A stretch of DNA of 64,000 nt from an uncultured Nitrososphaerales archaeon (GTDB taxonomy: Archaea > Thermoproteota > Nitrososphaeria > Nitrososphaerales > Nitrosocaldaceae): the NCBI GenBank assembly GCA_938030895.1, contig CALHIV010000004.1, forward strand, positions 1 through 64,000, written 5' to 3'. The position numbers and the translations under genes were made by a program. The notes under the pieces were generated by a model, which made no database searches, had not been told where the DNA came from, and was given only the letters and a program-made list of their open reading frames with translations. Below, in pieces: positions 35,342 through 44,261 of the stretch (positions are counted from its first letter, which is position 1; the number at the start of each line of letters is the position of its first letter).

Positions 35342-35533
35342 ATGCCAACCCATGGCTCGATAACAAAGGCTGGCAAGGTTAAGAGCCAGACACCAAAGTT
35401 ACAGGCTAGACCAAAGGATAGTCCTATACCAAAGGTAAGGAATAGATCCAACTATGTTAAGAGGTTAAAGTACAACAGAAGACCAGGCCAGAACTGGGAG
35501 CTTGCATCTACCTCAAGCTCAAGGGCTAGATGA
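35342..35533 (+). CDS. rps30e: Ribosomal protein eS30
   Basis: 63-residue basic small-subunit protein. MPTHGSITKAGKVKSQTPKL is the family signature, followed by RNRSNYVKRLKYNRRPGQNW. Found only in archaea and eukaryotes. Monocistronic with its own TATA box. Confidence 0.95.
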   Translation: MPTHGSITKAGKVKSQTPKLQARPKDSPIPKVRNRSNYVKRLKYNRRPGQNWELASTSSSRAR

Positions 35534-35578
35534 TACTTGTATAGCATCTAATCAATAGAAGTTATATTATTCTACATC

Positions 35579-36604
35579 CTATCTACTACCATGCATCTTA
35601 TAATATCTTATATGCACATAGCCAGATGTGATCCTCTCTATACCCTCATTGGTCTTAACCAATAGTGAGCCATCACCATCTACATCTACCGCTATACCAT
35701 CTCTAGTTCTAGCATCTCTACCCTCGCCCTCTATAATGCTAACAGGACCGAATAGCATCATGGCACGTATAGATGCGAGTATCTCATCCCTGTACGATAA
35801 TTTAGAGTATATGCCCTCAATCTCCTTCAATAGCGATGCAACGAACTTTACTCTATCTACTGCTCTACCCATCTCATGCATAAGGGATGTTGAGCCATAG
35901 TAATGATAGCCTTTATCCTCATCGTCCATCATGCCCTCTATACTCTCTATGCTCAGATTTGCATTTACCCCTATCCCTATAACACAATAGTTGATGATAT
36001 CATGCTCTACGCTCATATCTATGAGTATGCCTGCTACCTTCCTGTGGTTGATAACCACATCGTTTGGCCACTTTATCCTAGCAGGGATGTTGAGGTTGCT
36101 ATTTATGATATTGCATACAGCGAGAGCAGTAGCAAGTGAGAGTAGTGTAGCATTCCTTACGCTTATCTTTGGCTTAGTTATTAGGGAGAACCATACTCCC
36201 CCATATGGCGATACCCATCGCCTTGATGACCTACCCCTCCCCTTGCTCTGTCTCTCCGCTACTACAAGTGTAGAGTCCTTGCCCTCTTCGGCAAGCCTCA
36301 ATGCTACATCTTGAGTAGATGACACATCCTCATAGTATATAACCTCTTTCACCATAGCAGAGCCCCCAAGCTCATACATGATCTCCCAAGGATAGAGTCT
36401 GTCAGGCCTATCAATCAGCATATAGCCTAGTCTAGGCTTTGCATCTATCCTGTAGCCATATCTCCTCAGCGTGGATATCTGCTTCCATACCGCCTCCCTT
36501 GATACCTTGAGCATTCTACCAATATACTCGCCAGATACATACTCATCTGCCCTAAGAATACTCACCAGATCCTTCAGCCTAGCCTTCTCGCTACCAATAA
36601 TCAT
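35579..36604 (-). CDS. birA: Biotin protein ligase with DNA-binding domain (BirA type)
   Basis: 341 aa. N-terminal winged helix (about 8-62, KVSREAVWKQISTLRRYGY). The ligase core has SSTQDVA, SKGRGRSSRRWVSP (adenylate loop, a variant of GRGRRGR), IKWPNDV and the KVAGILID catalytic-Lys motif. The C-terminal SH3-like domain (about 285-335) is present. It attaches biotin to the acyl-CoA carboxylase carrier and, with its helix-turn-helix, may also repress biotin genes. Divergent from the CoA-binding protein gene. Confidence 0.93.
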   Translation of the reverse strand: MIIGSEKARLKDLVSILRADEYVSGEYIGRMLKVSREAVWKQISTLRRYGYRIDAKPRLGYMLIDRPDRLYPWEIMYELGGSAMVKEVIYYEDVSSTQDVALRLAEEGKDSTLVVAERQSKGRGRSSRRWVSPYGGVWFSLITKPKISVRNATLLSLATALAVCNIINSNLNIPARIKWPNDVVINHRKVAGILIDMSVEHDIINYCVIGIGVNANLSIESIEGMMDDEDKGYHYYGSTSLMHEMGRAVDRVKFVASLLKEIEGIYSKLSYRDEILASIRAMMLFGPVSIIEGEGRDARTRDGIAVDVDGDGSLLVKTNEGIERITSGYVHIRYYKMHGSR

Positions 36605-36663
36605 ATGTAGATGGGTATGATGCTATTAGAGATATATTTAACTTGATGGTTACTTATGTAACG

Positions 36664-37089
36664 ATGATGGAGAAGGATGCATACTCTGATGAGGAGATAA
36701 GGAGTATACTCTCACTCAAGAATGTAGCAGTAGTTGGTATCTCAAGGGATCCAAGCAAAGATGCACATATCGTGCCAAGGTACCTTATGGAGAATGGCTA
36801 TAATATAATCCCTGTTAACCCATTCGCAGACGAGGTACTAGGGAAGAGGTCGTACAGAAGCCTCATGGATGTACCAGATGATGTAGATGTTGTTGATGTA
36901 TTCAGGCCTTCAGATCAGGTCCATCCAGTAGTAAAGGATGCCATAAGAAAGGGTGTGAAAGTTATATGGTTACAACTTGGTATATACAACAAGGAAGCGG
37001 TAGAGGAAGCAAGGAGGCATGGGATAAAGGTTGTATACAATAGGTGTATGATGCAGGAGCATAAGAGGTTGTACGTATGGAAGCCTTGA
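36664..37089 (+). CDS. CoA-binding domain protein (YccU-like)
   Basis: 141-residue single Rossmann-type CoA-binding domain: VAVVGISRDPSKDAHIVPRYLMENGY, NPFADEVLGKRSYRSL, VDVVDVFRP and a C-terminal YNRCMMQEH. The same domain begins acyl-CoA synthetases (ADP-forming). ATG 36664 is preferred over TTG 36643, because GATATATTTAAC at about 36631-36641 is about 25 bp upstream. It overlaps the next gene by 13 bp. Confidence 0.87.
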   Translation: MMEKDAYSDEEIRSILSLKNVAVVGISRDPSKDAHIVPRYLMENGYNIIPVNPFADEVLGKRSYRSLMDVPDDVDVVDVFRPSDQVHPVVKDAIRKGVKVIWLQLGIYNKEAVEEARRHGIKVVYNRCMMQEHKRLYVWKP

Positions 37090-37436
37090 GGGATGAGTTG
37101 AAGAGCATAGTAGAGAGGTTGAATCTAAGCATACAGGTTAGCATGGATGATGAGAATAATGTACTGAAGGTCTATACAGATGGAGCGGATATGCTCAAGA
37201 GGGCGAGATCAGGGCTTAGGGATGTACTAGAACTTGCATATACTACAGCAGAACATCATCCATACTGGAGTATAGCATACAATGCAGCAGAGATACTAAA
37301 CATATTGCTTGAGAGGTGGGATGCTGACTTGGATAGAAACGAGCTTGATGAGCTTGAATGGAGAGCAGTAGAGTTGTATCATGCTATAGAGAAGATAAAG
37401 ATGGATGGAGGGATGGATGGAGAGAAGCTTAAATAA
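37077..37436 (+). CDS. Hypothetical helical protein
   Basis: 119 aa, helical and acidic, with the segment TTAEHHPYWSIAYNAAEILNIL central. Its ATG lies 13 bp inside the CoA-binding gene, and the next gene starts 21 bp after its stop, so it is the middle of a three-gene unit ending with the YchF-type GTPase. Not recognised. Confidence 0.65.
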   Translation: MEALRDELKSIVERLNLSIQVSMDDENNVLKVYTDGADMLKRARSGLRDVLELAYTTAEHHPYWSIAYNAAEILNILLERWDADLDRNELDELEWRAVELYHAIEKIKMDGGMDGEKLK

Positions 37437-37456
37437 CCACACCATCAAGTATCTAT

Positions 37457-38671
37457 GTGCCAATAAAGATAGGTCTTATAGGTAAGACAAATACTGGGAA
37501 GACTACGCTCTTCAACGCTGCTACCCTATCCCATGCTGAGATCTCAACCTATCCGTTCACTACAAAGCAGCCAAACTATGGCACAACATACGCTATAACC
37601 CTGTGCGTACATAAGGAGTTCAACGTTACAGATAACCCAAAGAACTCCCTCTGTAGGGATGGATGGAGGTTCATACCAATAGAGTTGATAGACTTACCTG
37701 GGCTCATCAAGGGTGCATGGCAGGGCAAGGGCCTTGGGAATCAGTTCCTTGCAGTTGCTGCACAATCAGATGCACTACTCCATATAGTCGATGCATCTGG
37801 AAGTATAGATGCTGCAGGTAGGATAACAGAGCCGGGCACTGGAGATCCACTAGCAGATATAGCGGATATAGAGGAGGAGTTGGTGATGTGGTACCTCAAA
37901 CTCTTAGAAGGGAATAGGGATAAGATATCGAGGGCTGTAAGTAGCGGGGAGAAGCTCACTGTAGCGATAGCAAGGGTTATGGGTGGTGTAGGGGTTAAGG
38001 AGCACCATGTCCAGCAGGCATTGATAGATAGCAATCTCCAAGGCAAGGAGTTCGATAACTACAGCATGGAGGATAGCAAGAGATTGGCATGGTCTCTAAG
38101 GGATATCTCCAAACCAACGCTGATAGTAGCAAACAAGATAGATGTGCCTACTGCTGCTGAGAACTTCAAGAGGATAAGGGAGGAGTACAGGGATATGCTA
38201 GTTGTCCCAGCAAGTGCAGAGGCTGAGCTCACACTAAGGAGGGCTGAGAGCAAAGGGCTGATAAGATATATACCAGGGGATGAGAGGTTCGAGGTGATCA
38301 AGCATGATGGCTTGAATGAGAGGCAGAGGTGGGCACTCAACTTCATAAGGAGGGATGTGCTTGGGGAGTATATGCGTACAGGTGTACAGCATGCAATAAA
38401 CGTTGCTGTATTCAAGTTGCTGAAGATGAATGCAGTATACCCTGTTGCTGATGCATCAAGGTTATCTGACAAGGATGGTAATGTTCTTCCAGATGTGTAT
38501 CTACTGCCAGCAGGCTCAACGGTCGAGGACCTAGCAAAGCAGATACATACTGACCTTGCTAAGGGACTGCTCTATGCTATAGATGTGAGGGATGGGCTAA
38601 GGTTACCTGCAGATTATGAGTTGAAGGATAGGGATGTGATATCCATAGTCTCTGCAAGTAAGAGGAAGTGA
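37457..38671 (+). CDS. Obg/YchF-type GTP-binding protein with TGS domain
   Basis: 404 aa TRAFAC GTPase from GTG 37457. G1 IGKTNTGKTT (residues 8-17), G3 DLPGLIKGAWQGKGLG (about 79), G4 NKID (about 229), a helical insert, and a C-terminal TGS domain (about 320-402, DVYLLPAGSTVEDLAKQIH). The archaeal family is annotated as redox-regulated ATPase YchF or DRG-like. The role is probably ribosome-associated. NKID rather than the YchF-specific NxxE points to guanine preference; that reading is mine. Confidence 0.88.
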   Translation: MPIKIGLIGKTNTGKTTLFNAATLSHAEISTYPFTTKQPNYGTTYAITLCVHKEFNVTDNPKNSLCRDGWRFIPIELIDLPGLIKGAWQGKGLGNQFLAVAAQSDALLHIVDASGSIDAAGRITEPGTGDPLADIADIEEELVMWYLKLLEGNRDKISRAVSSGEKLTVAIARVMGGVGVKEHHVQQALIDSNLQGKEFDNYSMEDSKRLAWSLRDISKPTLIVANKIDVPTAAENFKRIREEYRDMLVVPASAEAELTLRRAESKGLIRYIPGDERFEVIKHDGLNERQRWALNFIRRDVLGEYMRTGVQHAINVAVFKLLKMNAVYPVADASRLSDKDGNVLPDVYLLPAGSTVEDLAKQIHTDLAKGLLYAIDVRDGLRLPADYELKDRDVISIVSASKRK

Positions 38672-38719
38672 GTTAGGTAGAGTAAAGTCGAATATTAGGA
38701 TGCTAGATGCTATCAAGGT

Positions 38720-39682
38720 TCAGGTTAAGGCTAGATGCTCCCAACCATACCTCTCCAGTTCCCTCTCCCCATGCTCATCCCTTATATATACACCATTGCC
38801 ATCCTGAACTATTCCTATTACCATCATCTGGCAGCCTGTTGACCTTGCTATTCTTATAACATCTTCAAGATGCTCCCTCCTTACTGTAGAAACTATCTCA
38901 TACTCCTCCCCAGCATAGAATACAAGATCATCTATACTCAAGGAGTTATCCCTAGCAAACCTCTCAACACCTCTTCCTATGGGCTTATGCTCTATTATGA
39001 AGCGCTTCCCACTTGCTCTACTCATCTCATGAAGAGTATATGCTAGACCGTCGCTTGAGTCCATTGCAGATGTTGCATACCTAGCAAGCATGAGCCCAAA
39101 CCTTAGCCTTGGTTTAGGCATCAATACACTCCTCAACGCCCTTGCCCTGAACCATGAACTGGCCTTTGCATCCTCAAGCAGTATCTTGAGCCCTGCCTTC
39201 GTATACCCAAATGGTCCAGATACAAGGATAAGATCACCACTAGATGCGCCTGAGCGCCTTACAAACCTACTCCCCTCCTCCACTATACCAAGCATACAGC
39301 AGTCTATTATGAGTTCCTTCCCCTCATTGGTATCCCCTCCCACTATCTTTATATTGAACTCCCTCGCAGCCTTACGGAATCCCCCTGCCATACCTCTTAC
39401 ATAATCCTCGTCTATTCCTTTAGGGAGTGCAAGGGAGATCAGAGCGTATGATGGTCTCACACCCTTGCTTGCCATATCGCTAATGGATGCAACTATACTC
39501 TTCCTTGCGATCTGCCATGGCTCCATGCCTCTAGGCACATCTGTGCTCTCAACCAACATATCACACTTTAGGGCAACCTCAAGGCCATTGACATGCACAA
39601 GTTCAACATCGTCATAGCATCGCTTCCCTATATGGGATGATATTATCTCTATAACCCTCCTCTCTCCAACCATACCGTTCAT
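38720..39682 (-). CDS. thiL: Thiamine-monophosphate kinase
   Basis: Phosphorylates thiamine phosphate to the diphosphate coenzyme. 320 aa of the AIR-synthase/SelD fold. YDDVELVHVNG, CDMLVESTDVPRGMEPWQIARKS, SISDMASKGVRP (metal and ATP loops), KIVGGDTNEG, AMDSSDGLAYTLHEM and the VFYAGEEYEI C-terminal motif are all present. Its ATG overlaps the stop of the phosphohexomutase gene by 4 bp, giving translational coupling. Confidence 0.92.
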   Translation of the reverse strand: MNGMVGERRVIEIISSHIGKRCYDDVELVHVNGLEVALKCDMLVESTDVPRGMEPWQIARKSIVASISDMASKGVRPSYALISLALPKGIDEDYVRGMAGGFRKAAREFNIKIVGGDTNEGKELIIDCCMLGIVEEGSRFVRRSGASSGDLILVSGPFGYTKAGLKILLEDAKASSWFRARALRSVLMPKPRLRFGLMLARYATSAMDSSDGLAYTLHEMSRASGKRFIIEHKPIGRGVERFARDNSLSIDDLVFYAGEEYEIVSTVRREHLEDVIRIARSTGCQMMVIGIVQDGNGVYIRDEHGERELERYGWEHLALT

Positions 39683-40998
39683 CCTATACCCTTTATAATC
39701 TGCTCATACATCCTGTATAATTCATTGCATCTCTCTATGCTATCTGACTCTACAGATAGCCTTACAACATCCTCTGTATTTGATGCTCTTACAAGTACCC
39801 ATGTGCTCTCATCCATAACTAGTTTGATACCATCTAGGGTTATAGACTCGGAGAAGTCATGCCTTTCAAGGAGTGTATCGATAAGCTTATCATGGCTGAT
39901 GCCTTTAGCATCGACCTTACCCCTCCTTATACTGTAGCGCTTAGAGTACTCCAATATCTCATCGAGCCTATCGAGCATGGATAGTGTTATCGTTGATGCT
40001 AGAAGCCCATCCCTGCATAAGTTAAACCCAGCCATTATGAAACCAGCACTGCTCCCCTCCCCTCCAGCCTCACAACCATTCTTCAGCATTGCATCTACAA
40101 CATTAGCCTCCCCAACCCTGCTGTAGTAGAGTGTGCAGTTCATCGCCTCTGCAAGATCCCTTACTGCATTGCTTGTATCTATGCTTACTGCTATACTCTT
40201 GCATCCAATCTCCTCAACTACCCTCGCTAGGCATATTAGCAGGGTATCATCTGGCTTGTATCTTGGGCCTGTAAGCACAACTGCTCTATCCCCATCCATA
40301 TCAAGTGCTATTCCTAGCCTACACTGCCCATTGTTAACAGCACTGCTCAAGTGTGTAAGATCTGAGTTGGTTGGGTCAACACCAACCCTATCCATAAGGA
40401 GTGGCTTGAAGCCAAGTCTAGCAAGTATCTCAAGGATGTAGGATCTAGTAGAGCCATGTGCAGTATCAATTGCTACTGCCACACCAGCGCTATAAGAATC
40501 TAATGCTAGGGATCTGAAGAGATCATCGATGTAAGATGGTGCTGATCTATGCTCTCTACCTATATGCTCTATGCCTATACTGCTTATACTAACACTCTTA
40601 CTCTTATGTAGCAGATCTGCTGGTACTGCTCTTCCGTTAAGAGCAAACTTGAGGCCATTCCACTCCAATGGGTTATGAGAAGCAGTGATCATGATACCTG
40701 CACCAACACTAGGTAGATGTGACTCTCTAACTAGCACTGGTGTTGGTGCTACACCCAAGTTATACACATCTATACCATGCTCTCTTAGCACCGCTGATAC
40801 TACAGATGCTATAACCCTGCTCGATCCTCTAGTATCCATTGCAAGTGCACACCTATTGCTAATCATGGATGAGAATGCTCTAGTAAATGTCATTACATGC
40901 TCCAGCGTAAGATCTTCAGGGAATCTGCCCCTAACACCAGATACAGAGACCTTCAAGCCAACCTCTATGCTAAGGTTTAAGTGTAATTTATTTATCAC
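39679..40998 (-). CDS. Phosphohexomutase (phosphoglucosamine/phosphomannomutase-like)
   Basis: 439 aa alpha-D-phosphohexomutase. The phospho-acceptor is Ser107 in MITASHNPLEWNGLK. The metal loop is LDMDGDRAV (about 245), the sugar-selectivity loop is GGEGSSAGF (about 310), and the C-terminal phosphate site is RASNTEDVVRLSVES. The GEGSS loop fits the archaeal GlmM/ManB group making precursors of N-glycans and sugar nucleotides. First gene of the unit with thiL. Confidence 0.9.
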   Translation of the reverse strand: MINKLHLNLSIEVGLKVSVSGVRGRFPEDLTLEHVMTFTRAFSSMISNRCALAMDTRGSSRVIASVVSAVLREHGIDVYNLGVAPTPVLVRESHLPSVGAGIMITASHNPLEWNGLKFALNGRAVPADLLHKSKSVSISSIGIEHIGREHRSAPSYIDDLFRSLALDSYSAGVAVAIDTAHGSTRSYILEILARLGFKPLLMDRVGVDPTNSDLTHLSSAVNNGQCRLGIALDMDGDRAVVLTGPRYKPDDTLLICLARVVEEIGCKSIAVSIDTSNAVRDLAEAMNCTLYYSRVGEANVVDAMLKNGCEAGGEGSSAGFIMAGFNLCRDGLLASTITLSMLDRLDEILEYSKRYSIRRGKVDAKGISHDKLIDTLLERHDFSESITLDGIKLVMDESTWVLVRASNTEDVVRLSVESDSIERCNELYRMYEQIIKGIG

Positions 40999-41026
40999 GT
41001 CTTATCAAAACCATAGACATCTGTAT

Positions 41027-41100
41027 GCCTCGGTAGCTCAGTAGGTTAGAGCGAGCGCCTCGTAAGCGCTAGGTCGCGGGTTCGAATCCCGCCCGAGGCT
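41027..41100 (+). tRNA. tRNA-Thr(CGU)
   Basis: 74 nt. Acceptor GCCTCGG/CCGAGGC with discriminator T. The D arm is AGCTC-type. The anticodon stem AGCGC/GCGCT encloses loop CTCGTAA with anticodon CGT. T arm GCGGG-TTCGAAT-CCCGC. No intron and no encoded CCA. Confidence 0.95.
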
Positions 41101-41288
41101 CTTGGCCAAAGAGATTATCCCTACGATTGCTTTATAACCGGATATGCAATTATGTACTAAAAGGAATAAGAAGAAAGGGTACAATTCTAGGTCTGATCTG
41201 ATGCATCTTACTATAATGAATTACTATCTATATGTGACAAAGCATTCAGAGTAGAATAAGTATGAACGTAGGTAGAGAGTTATGGGTA

Positions 41289-42394
41289 ATGAAACTACCT
41301 ATATCTTTTGTTGTGTTACTCCCGTTGGCTACTCTTGTTTATACATATATTCAAATGTATCGTATACAAGTTGACTCGCTTACTGTTTTATCGTAAAGAT
41401 ATACATTTACTATTCCTGACTCATATAATACAATATAGTGATCACATAGGTGTAATGTACAATGTTGGCAATACATCAAACTATGCAGATAGGGCTTGAT
41501 GCAACCAACCCCGATGATGGTACAGTGCTTATAGACGTAGATATAGTATGAATTGGGTTAATGCTACTGCTGAGGATCTGATGATATCATCAGCATTAGT
41601 TAAAGAGCATGAGTTTAATATCGATAAGGCATACTCGCATCATAGCACAATATAACACTAATGCAATTGGTTAGAGAGAATGGATCAATAGATAGATATT
41701 GGTTATGGATTGATGATCTGCTAGTAAGTCATGTGCTTACTTAAAGATAAAGATATGGCATTAAGTGCAAAGATAAGCAATAAGGTTAGAGTCTGCTAGT
41801 AGCTACCAGTTACAGTTTAGACAACCAATCGCTGTACTCTTTAATCAGCCTGCTTACTTTAAGCCAGTAACAGATATTAACATAGTGGGCAATGTATGGA
41901 CTAGTATCGCAAGTGCAACAGGGGAGGATCTATCATGTTCAGATTATGCAGATATAGCATTTTTGAAGGCTATCCATTATTATCGTGCAGGGCAGTATAA
42001 AGAAGCAAAGGCATGCTATGAACATGGTATTATCATGTTTGATGGGTATGGGTTTAAAGATGGGGCATTCTATGATAATAGGCACACTACATATAAACTG
42101 GCGTTATGGGAGGTAGTAAGTGATATAACAGGATATGGAGATGCTAAGGAAGCACTAAGAATAATAGCAGTGATGCGTGATCCTAACACTGGAGAAGTAT
42201 ATACCCATTATAGGCAGGATATGAGTATAGGTAGCATGGCAAACGTAGAAACAACTGCTCTAGCAATTATGGCTTATAATAGTAAACCACAGGAGAAAGT
42301 AACAGATAACAACAATAATCTGCCATTAGAATATATAATAATAGGAGTGATAATGGCAAGCATGATAGCAGTACTCCTATCTAGATGGAGATGA
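41289..42394 (+). pseudogene. Decayed secreted, C-terminally anchored protein gene
   Basis: Fragments in order but in different frames: a signal peptide from ATG 41289 (MKLPISFVVLLPLATLVYTY), then YNVGNTSNYADRA near 41457 and DRYWLWIDDLLVSHVLT near 41690. A longer open part, 41885-42394, has YADIAFLKAIHYYRAGQYKE and MFDGYGFKDGAFYDNRHTTY and ends with a membrane helix (PLEYIIIGVIMASMIAVLLS). The fragments resemble a helical-repeat surface protein family common in Nitrososphaeria, recognised from memory and not by search. At least three frameshifts or stops separate the pieces. The 3' part could still be expressed as a 169-residue product. Confidence 0.6.
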
Positions 42395-42777
42395 TCGTTG
42401 CTTTCTTTCTTAAAATATCTCTATCGTATTTTGTTGGTTAAGCAGTGTTAATACATGCATTAATTATTTGGTATGCTAATATAACTATCTAATAGAACTG
42501 ATGCTTATGCATTAATATTACTTCTATTAAGATGCGACCTCTTTAGAATCTTAGTTGACATACATAAACATGCTACTGTAAGCTCTGTCTATCATCTACT
42601 GTATTAATCAATCTCCTTTCCTCCTATATTTACTTCCTAGGCTTATTCAAGATCATCTTAAGATCATGGTACGATTCATTGCTTAACAACGACGTTTGTT
42701 TCGTTACAACTTAACTATATAACTGAATCAACTGAAACCAAATATTATGTTATATAGTTGCTAATATATAATATAAA
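42395..42777. other. Gene-free AT-rich stretch with an inverted repeat
   Basis: No open frame or RNA gene seen. An 11-bp perfect inverted repeat, AACTATATAAC (42713-42723) and GTTATATAGTT (42749-42759), encloses 25 nt and ends 19 bp from the stop of the MFS gene. It could be a terminator hairpin for that gene or a trace of an inserted element. Confidence 0.6.
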
Positions 42778-43971
42778 TTAAGTACTAGGTGCCCTCAACC
42801 CTGTACCCTTTAACATGACTAAGAGTGGTATGAGTGAGGTTGCAGATAGAATGACTGAGAATATAATGGCATTAACTATGGATAAATCGTAGAGTCTGCC
42901 TATCACCATGCTCCCAGATAGCCATGCTATACCATAGATGCTATTGAATATCCCGTATGCAGTTGCAAGCCTTGCTCTATCAACCATTGCTGCTATAGAT
43001 GCACGCATTATAGTCTCCTGTATACCCATCACAGCGCCCCAGAGTATGATACCAATAATTAGGTAAGTACTGCTCAAGGAGAAGGTTAAAGGTGCAATAG
43101 GTATGCTAGCCAATGGTATTAGCATCAGTACTATAAGCCCATGCCTATCGAATAGATATCCTACCATCAATGCCATTAATGCATCTATACCCATTGCAAG
43201 AGCAAACAGGATAGGTATATACACATCATCTATAACTGAAGTTAGTTTGATATGGTATGATATGATCTGAAAGTGTGCATACCCTGCTACACTTATGGAT
43301 ACAAAGGCTAGGTAGAGCCAGAATATACGTGGGATAGAACTTGAATTTGAACGTGAATTTGAGTTTGAGTTTGAGTTTGGCGATGCATCTATATATGAAC
43401 TAGGCGTAGCAAACCTTCTAGTATAAACAAGCAATGAACCTGTAGCAATCACTGGTATGAATAGGTAGAGGAATGCACTGCTATACCCTCCATGGTAGAG
43501 GAGTAAGGCAACAATTAATGGACCAGCAATAGCACCTATCTGATCCAACGCTTCGTGTATACCAAAGCCCTTGCCCTTGCCTATAGATGATGCTGCATCT
43601 GCTACAAGAGCGTCCCTTGCAGGTGTACGTATTGCCTTGCCTAACCTCTCAAGTATTATTAGTGTAGATGCTAAATCAAGCCTGTTAACGAATGCAAGCG
43701 TTGGGAGTGAGAGTATCATCATATACCCAGTCACTATAAGAATCCAATGCCTCCCACTCCTATCTGTGATATGGCCAAAGAGTACCCTTGAGCCATAGGC
43801 AAAAACCTCTCCTACCCCTGTAACCAACCCTACTGTAGTAGCACTTGCTCCTAGTATAAGCAAGTATGGCCCAGTTATGCTTCTAGCACCTTCATAAACC
43901 ATATCAGCAGTGAGGCTAACAAGCCCGAGCAGGAGTATCAGTCTGAAAGCCCTATCTCTAGAAGCAGACAT
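42778..43971 (-). CDS. MFS transporter
   Basis: 397 aa, about 12 membrane helices. The first-half signature VLFGHITDRSGRHWILIVTG is between helices 2 and 3, and ERLGKAIRTPARDALVAD matches the MFS subfamily around bacterial YfkF and related drug or metabolite carriers. A cytoplasmic loop between the halves is an Asn-Ser repeat from GAGTTT hexamers (43345-43380). Substrate unknown. Divergent from the riboswitch-controlled antiporter. Confidence 0.83.
   Translation of the reverse strand: MSASRDRAFRLILLLGLVSLTADMVYEGARSITGPYLLILGASATTVGLVTGVGEVFAYGSRVLFGHITDRSGRHWILIVTGYMMILSLPTLAFVNRLDLASTLIILERLGKAIRTPARDALVADAASSIGKGKGFGIHEALDQIGAIAGPLIVALLLYHGGYSSAFLYLFIPVIATGSLLVYTRRFATPSSYIDASPNSNSNSNSRSNSSSIPRIFWLYLAFVSISVAGYAHFQIISYHIKLTSVIDDVYIPILFALAMGIDALMALMVGYLFDRHGLIVLMLIPLASIPIAPLTFSLSSTYLIIGIILWGAVMGIQETIMRASIAAMVDRARLATAYGIFNSIYGIAWLSGSMVIGRLYDLSIVNAIIFSVILSATSLIPLLVMLKGTGLRAPST
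43345..43380 (-). repeat. In-frame hexanucleotide repeat in the MFS gene
   Basis: Four GAGTTT-type units with diverged neighbours encode alternating Asn-Ser in the central loop of the carrier. Frame is kept whatever the copy number. Confidence 0.8.
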
Positions 43972-44110
43972 CTTCTACCTATTATTATCTATACATACCT
44001 TAAATTAAATGTAAAAAGACTTCTATAACATTATATAATAGTGGACTGCTATTGATTAAACTTGATCTCCCTCCCATCTATATCCAGAATTATTAAGAGT
44101 GTAGGGTAAC

Positions 44111-44121
44111 GTTTAATATAC
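44111..44121 (+). promoter_or_regulatory. TATA box upstream of the fluoride riboswitch
   Basis: GTTTAATATAC is about 25-30 bp before 44140-44146, so transcription would begin right at the 5' side of the aptamer. Inferred from spacing. Confidence 0.5.
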
Positions 44122-44145
44122 TGAAGGGATAAGCAAGCAGCAGCA

Positions 44146-44215
44146 GGCTATGGCATCAGCCTAGGCATATCCTAGTAGGGATGCCTGAACCGCCCCCGTG
44201 GCTGATGATGCCTAC
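44146..44215 (+). ncRNA. Fluoride riboswitch (crcB motif)
   Basis: The core matches the crcB consensus. Hairpin P1 GGCT/AGCC (44146-44149/44158-44161) has loop ATGGCATC. The conserved AACC is followed by a short hairpin GCC-CCCGT-GGC (44192-44202) and the hallmark CTGATGATGCCTAC (44202-44215). Loop bases GGCAT (44152-44156) can pair with ATGCC (44208-44212), the pseudoknot that forms the fluoride pocket. A variable extra hairpin, AGGCAT/ATGCCT, sits between P1 and AACC. It lies in the 5' leader of a cation/proton antiporter gene, a class known to be controlled by this RNA. Confidence 0.9.
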
Positions 44216-44261
44216 CGTTGATGTATAATGGTGGCAAAGGCATGTTGGGGGATGATGCAGA

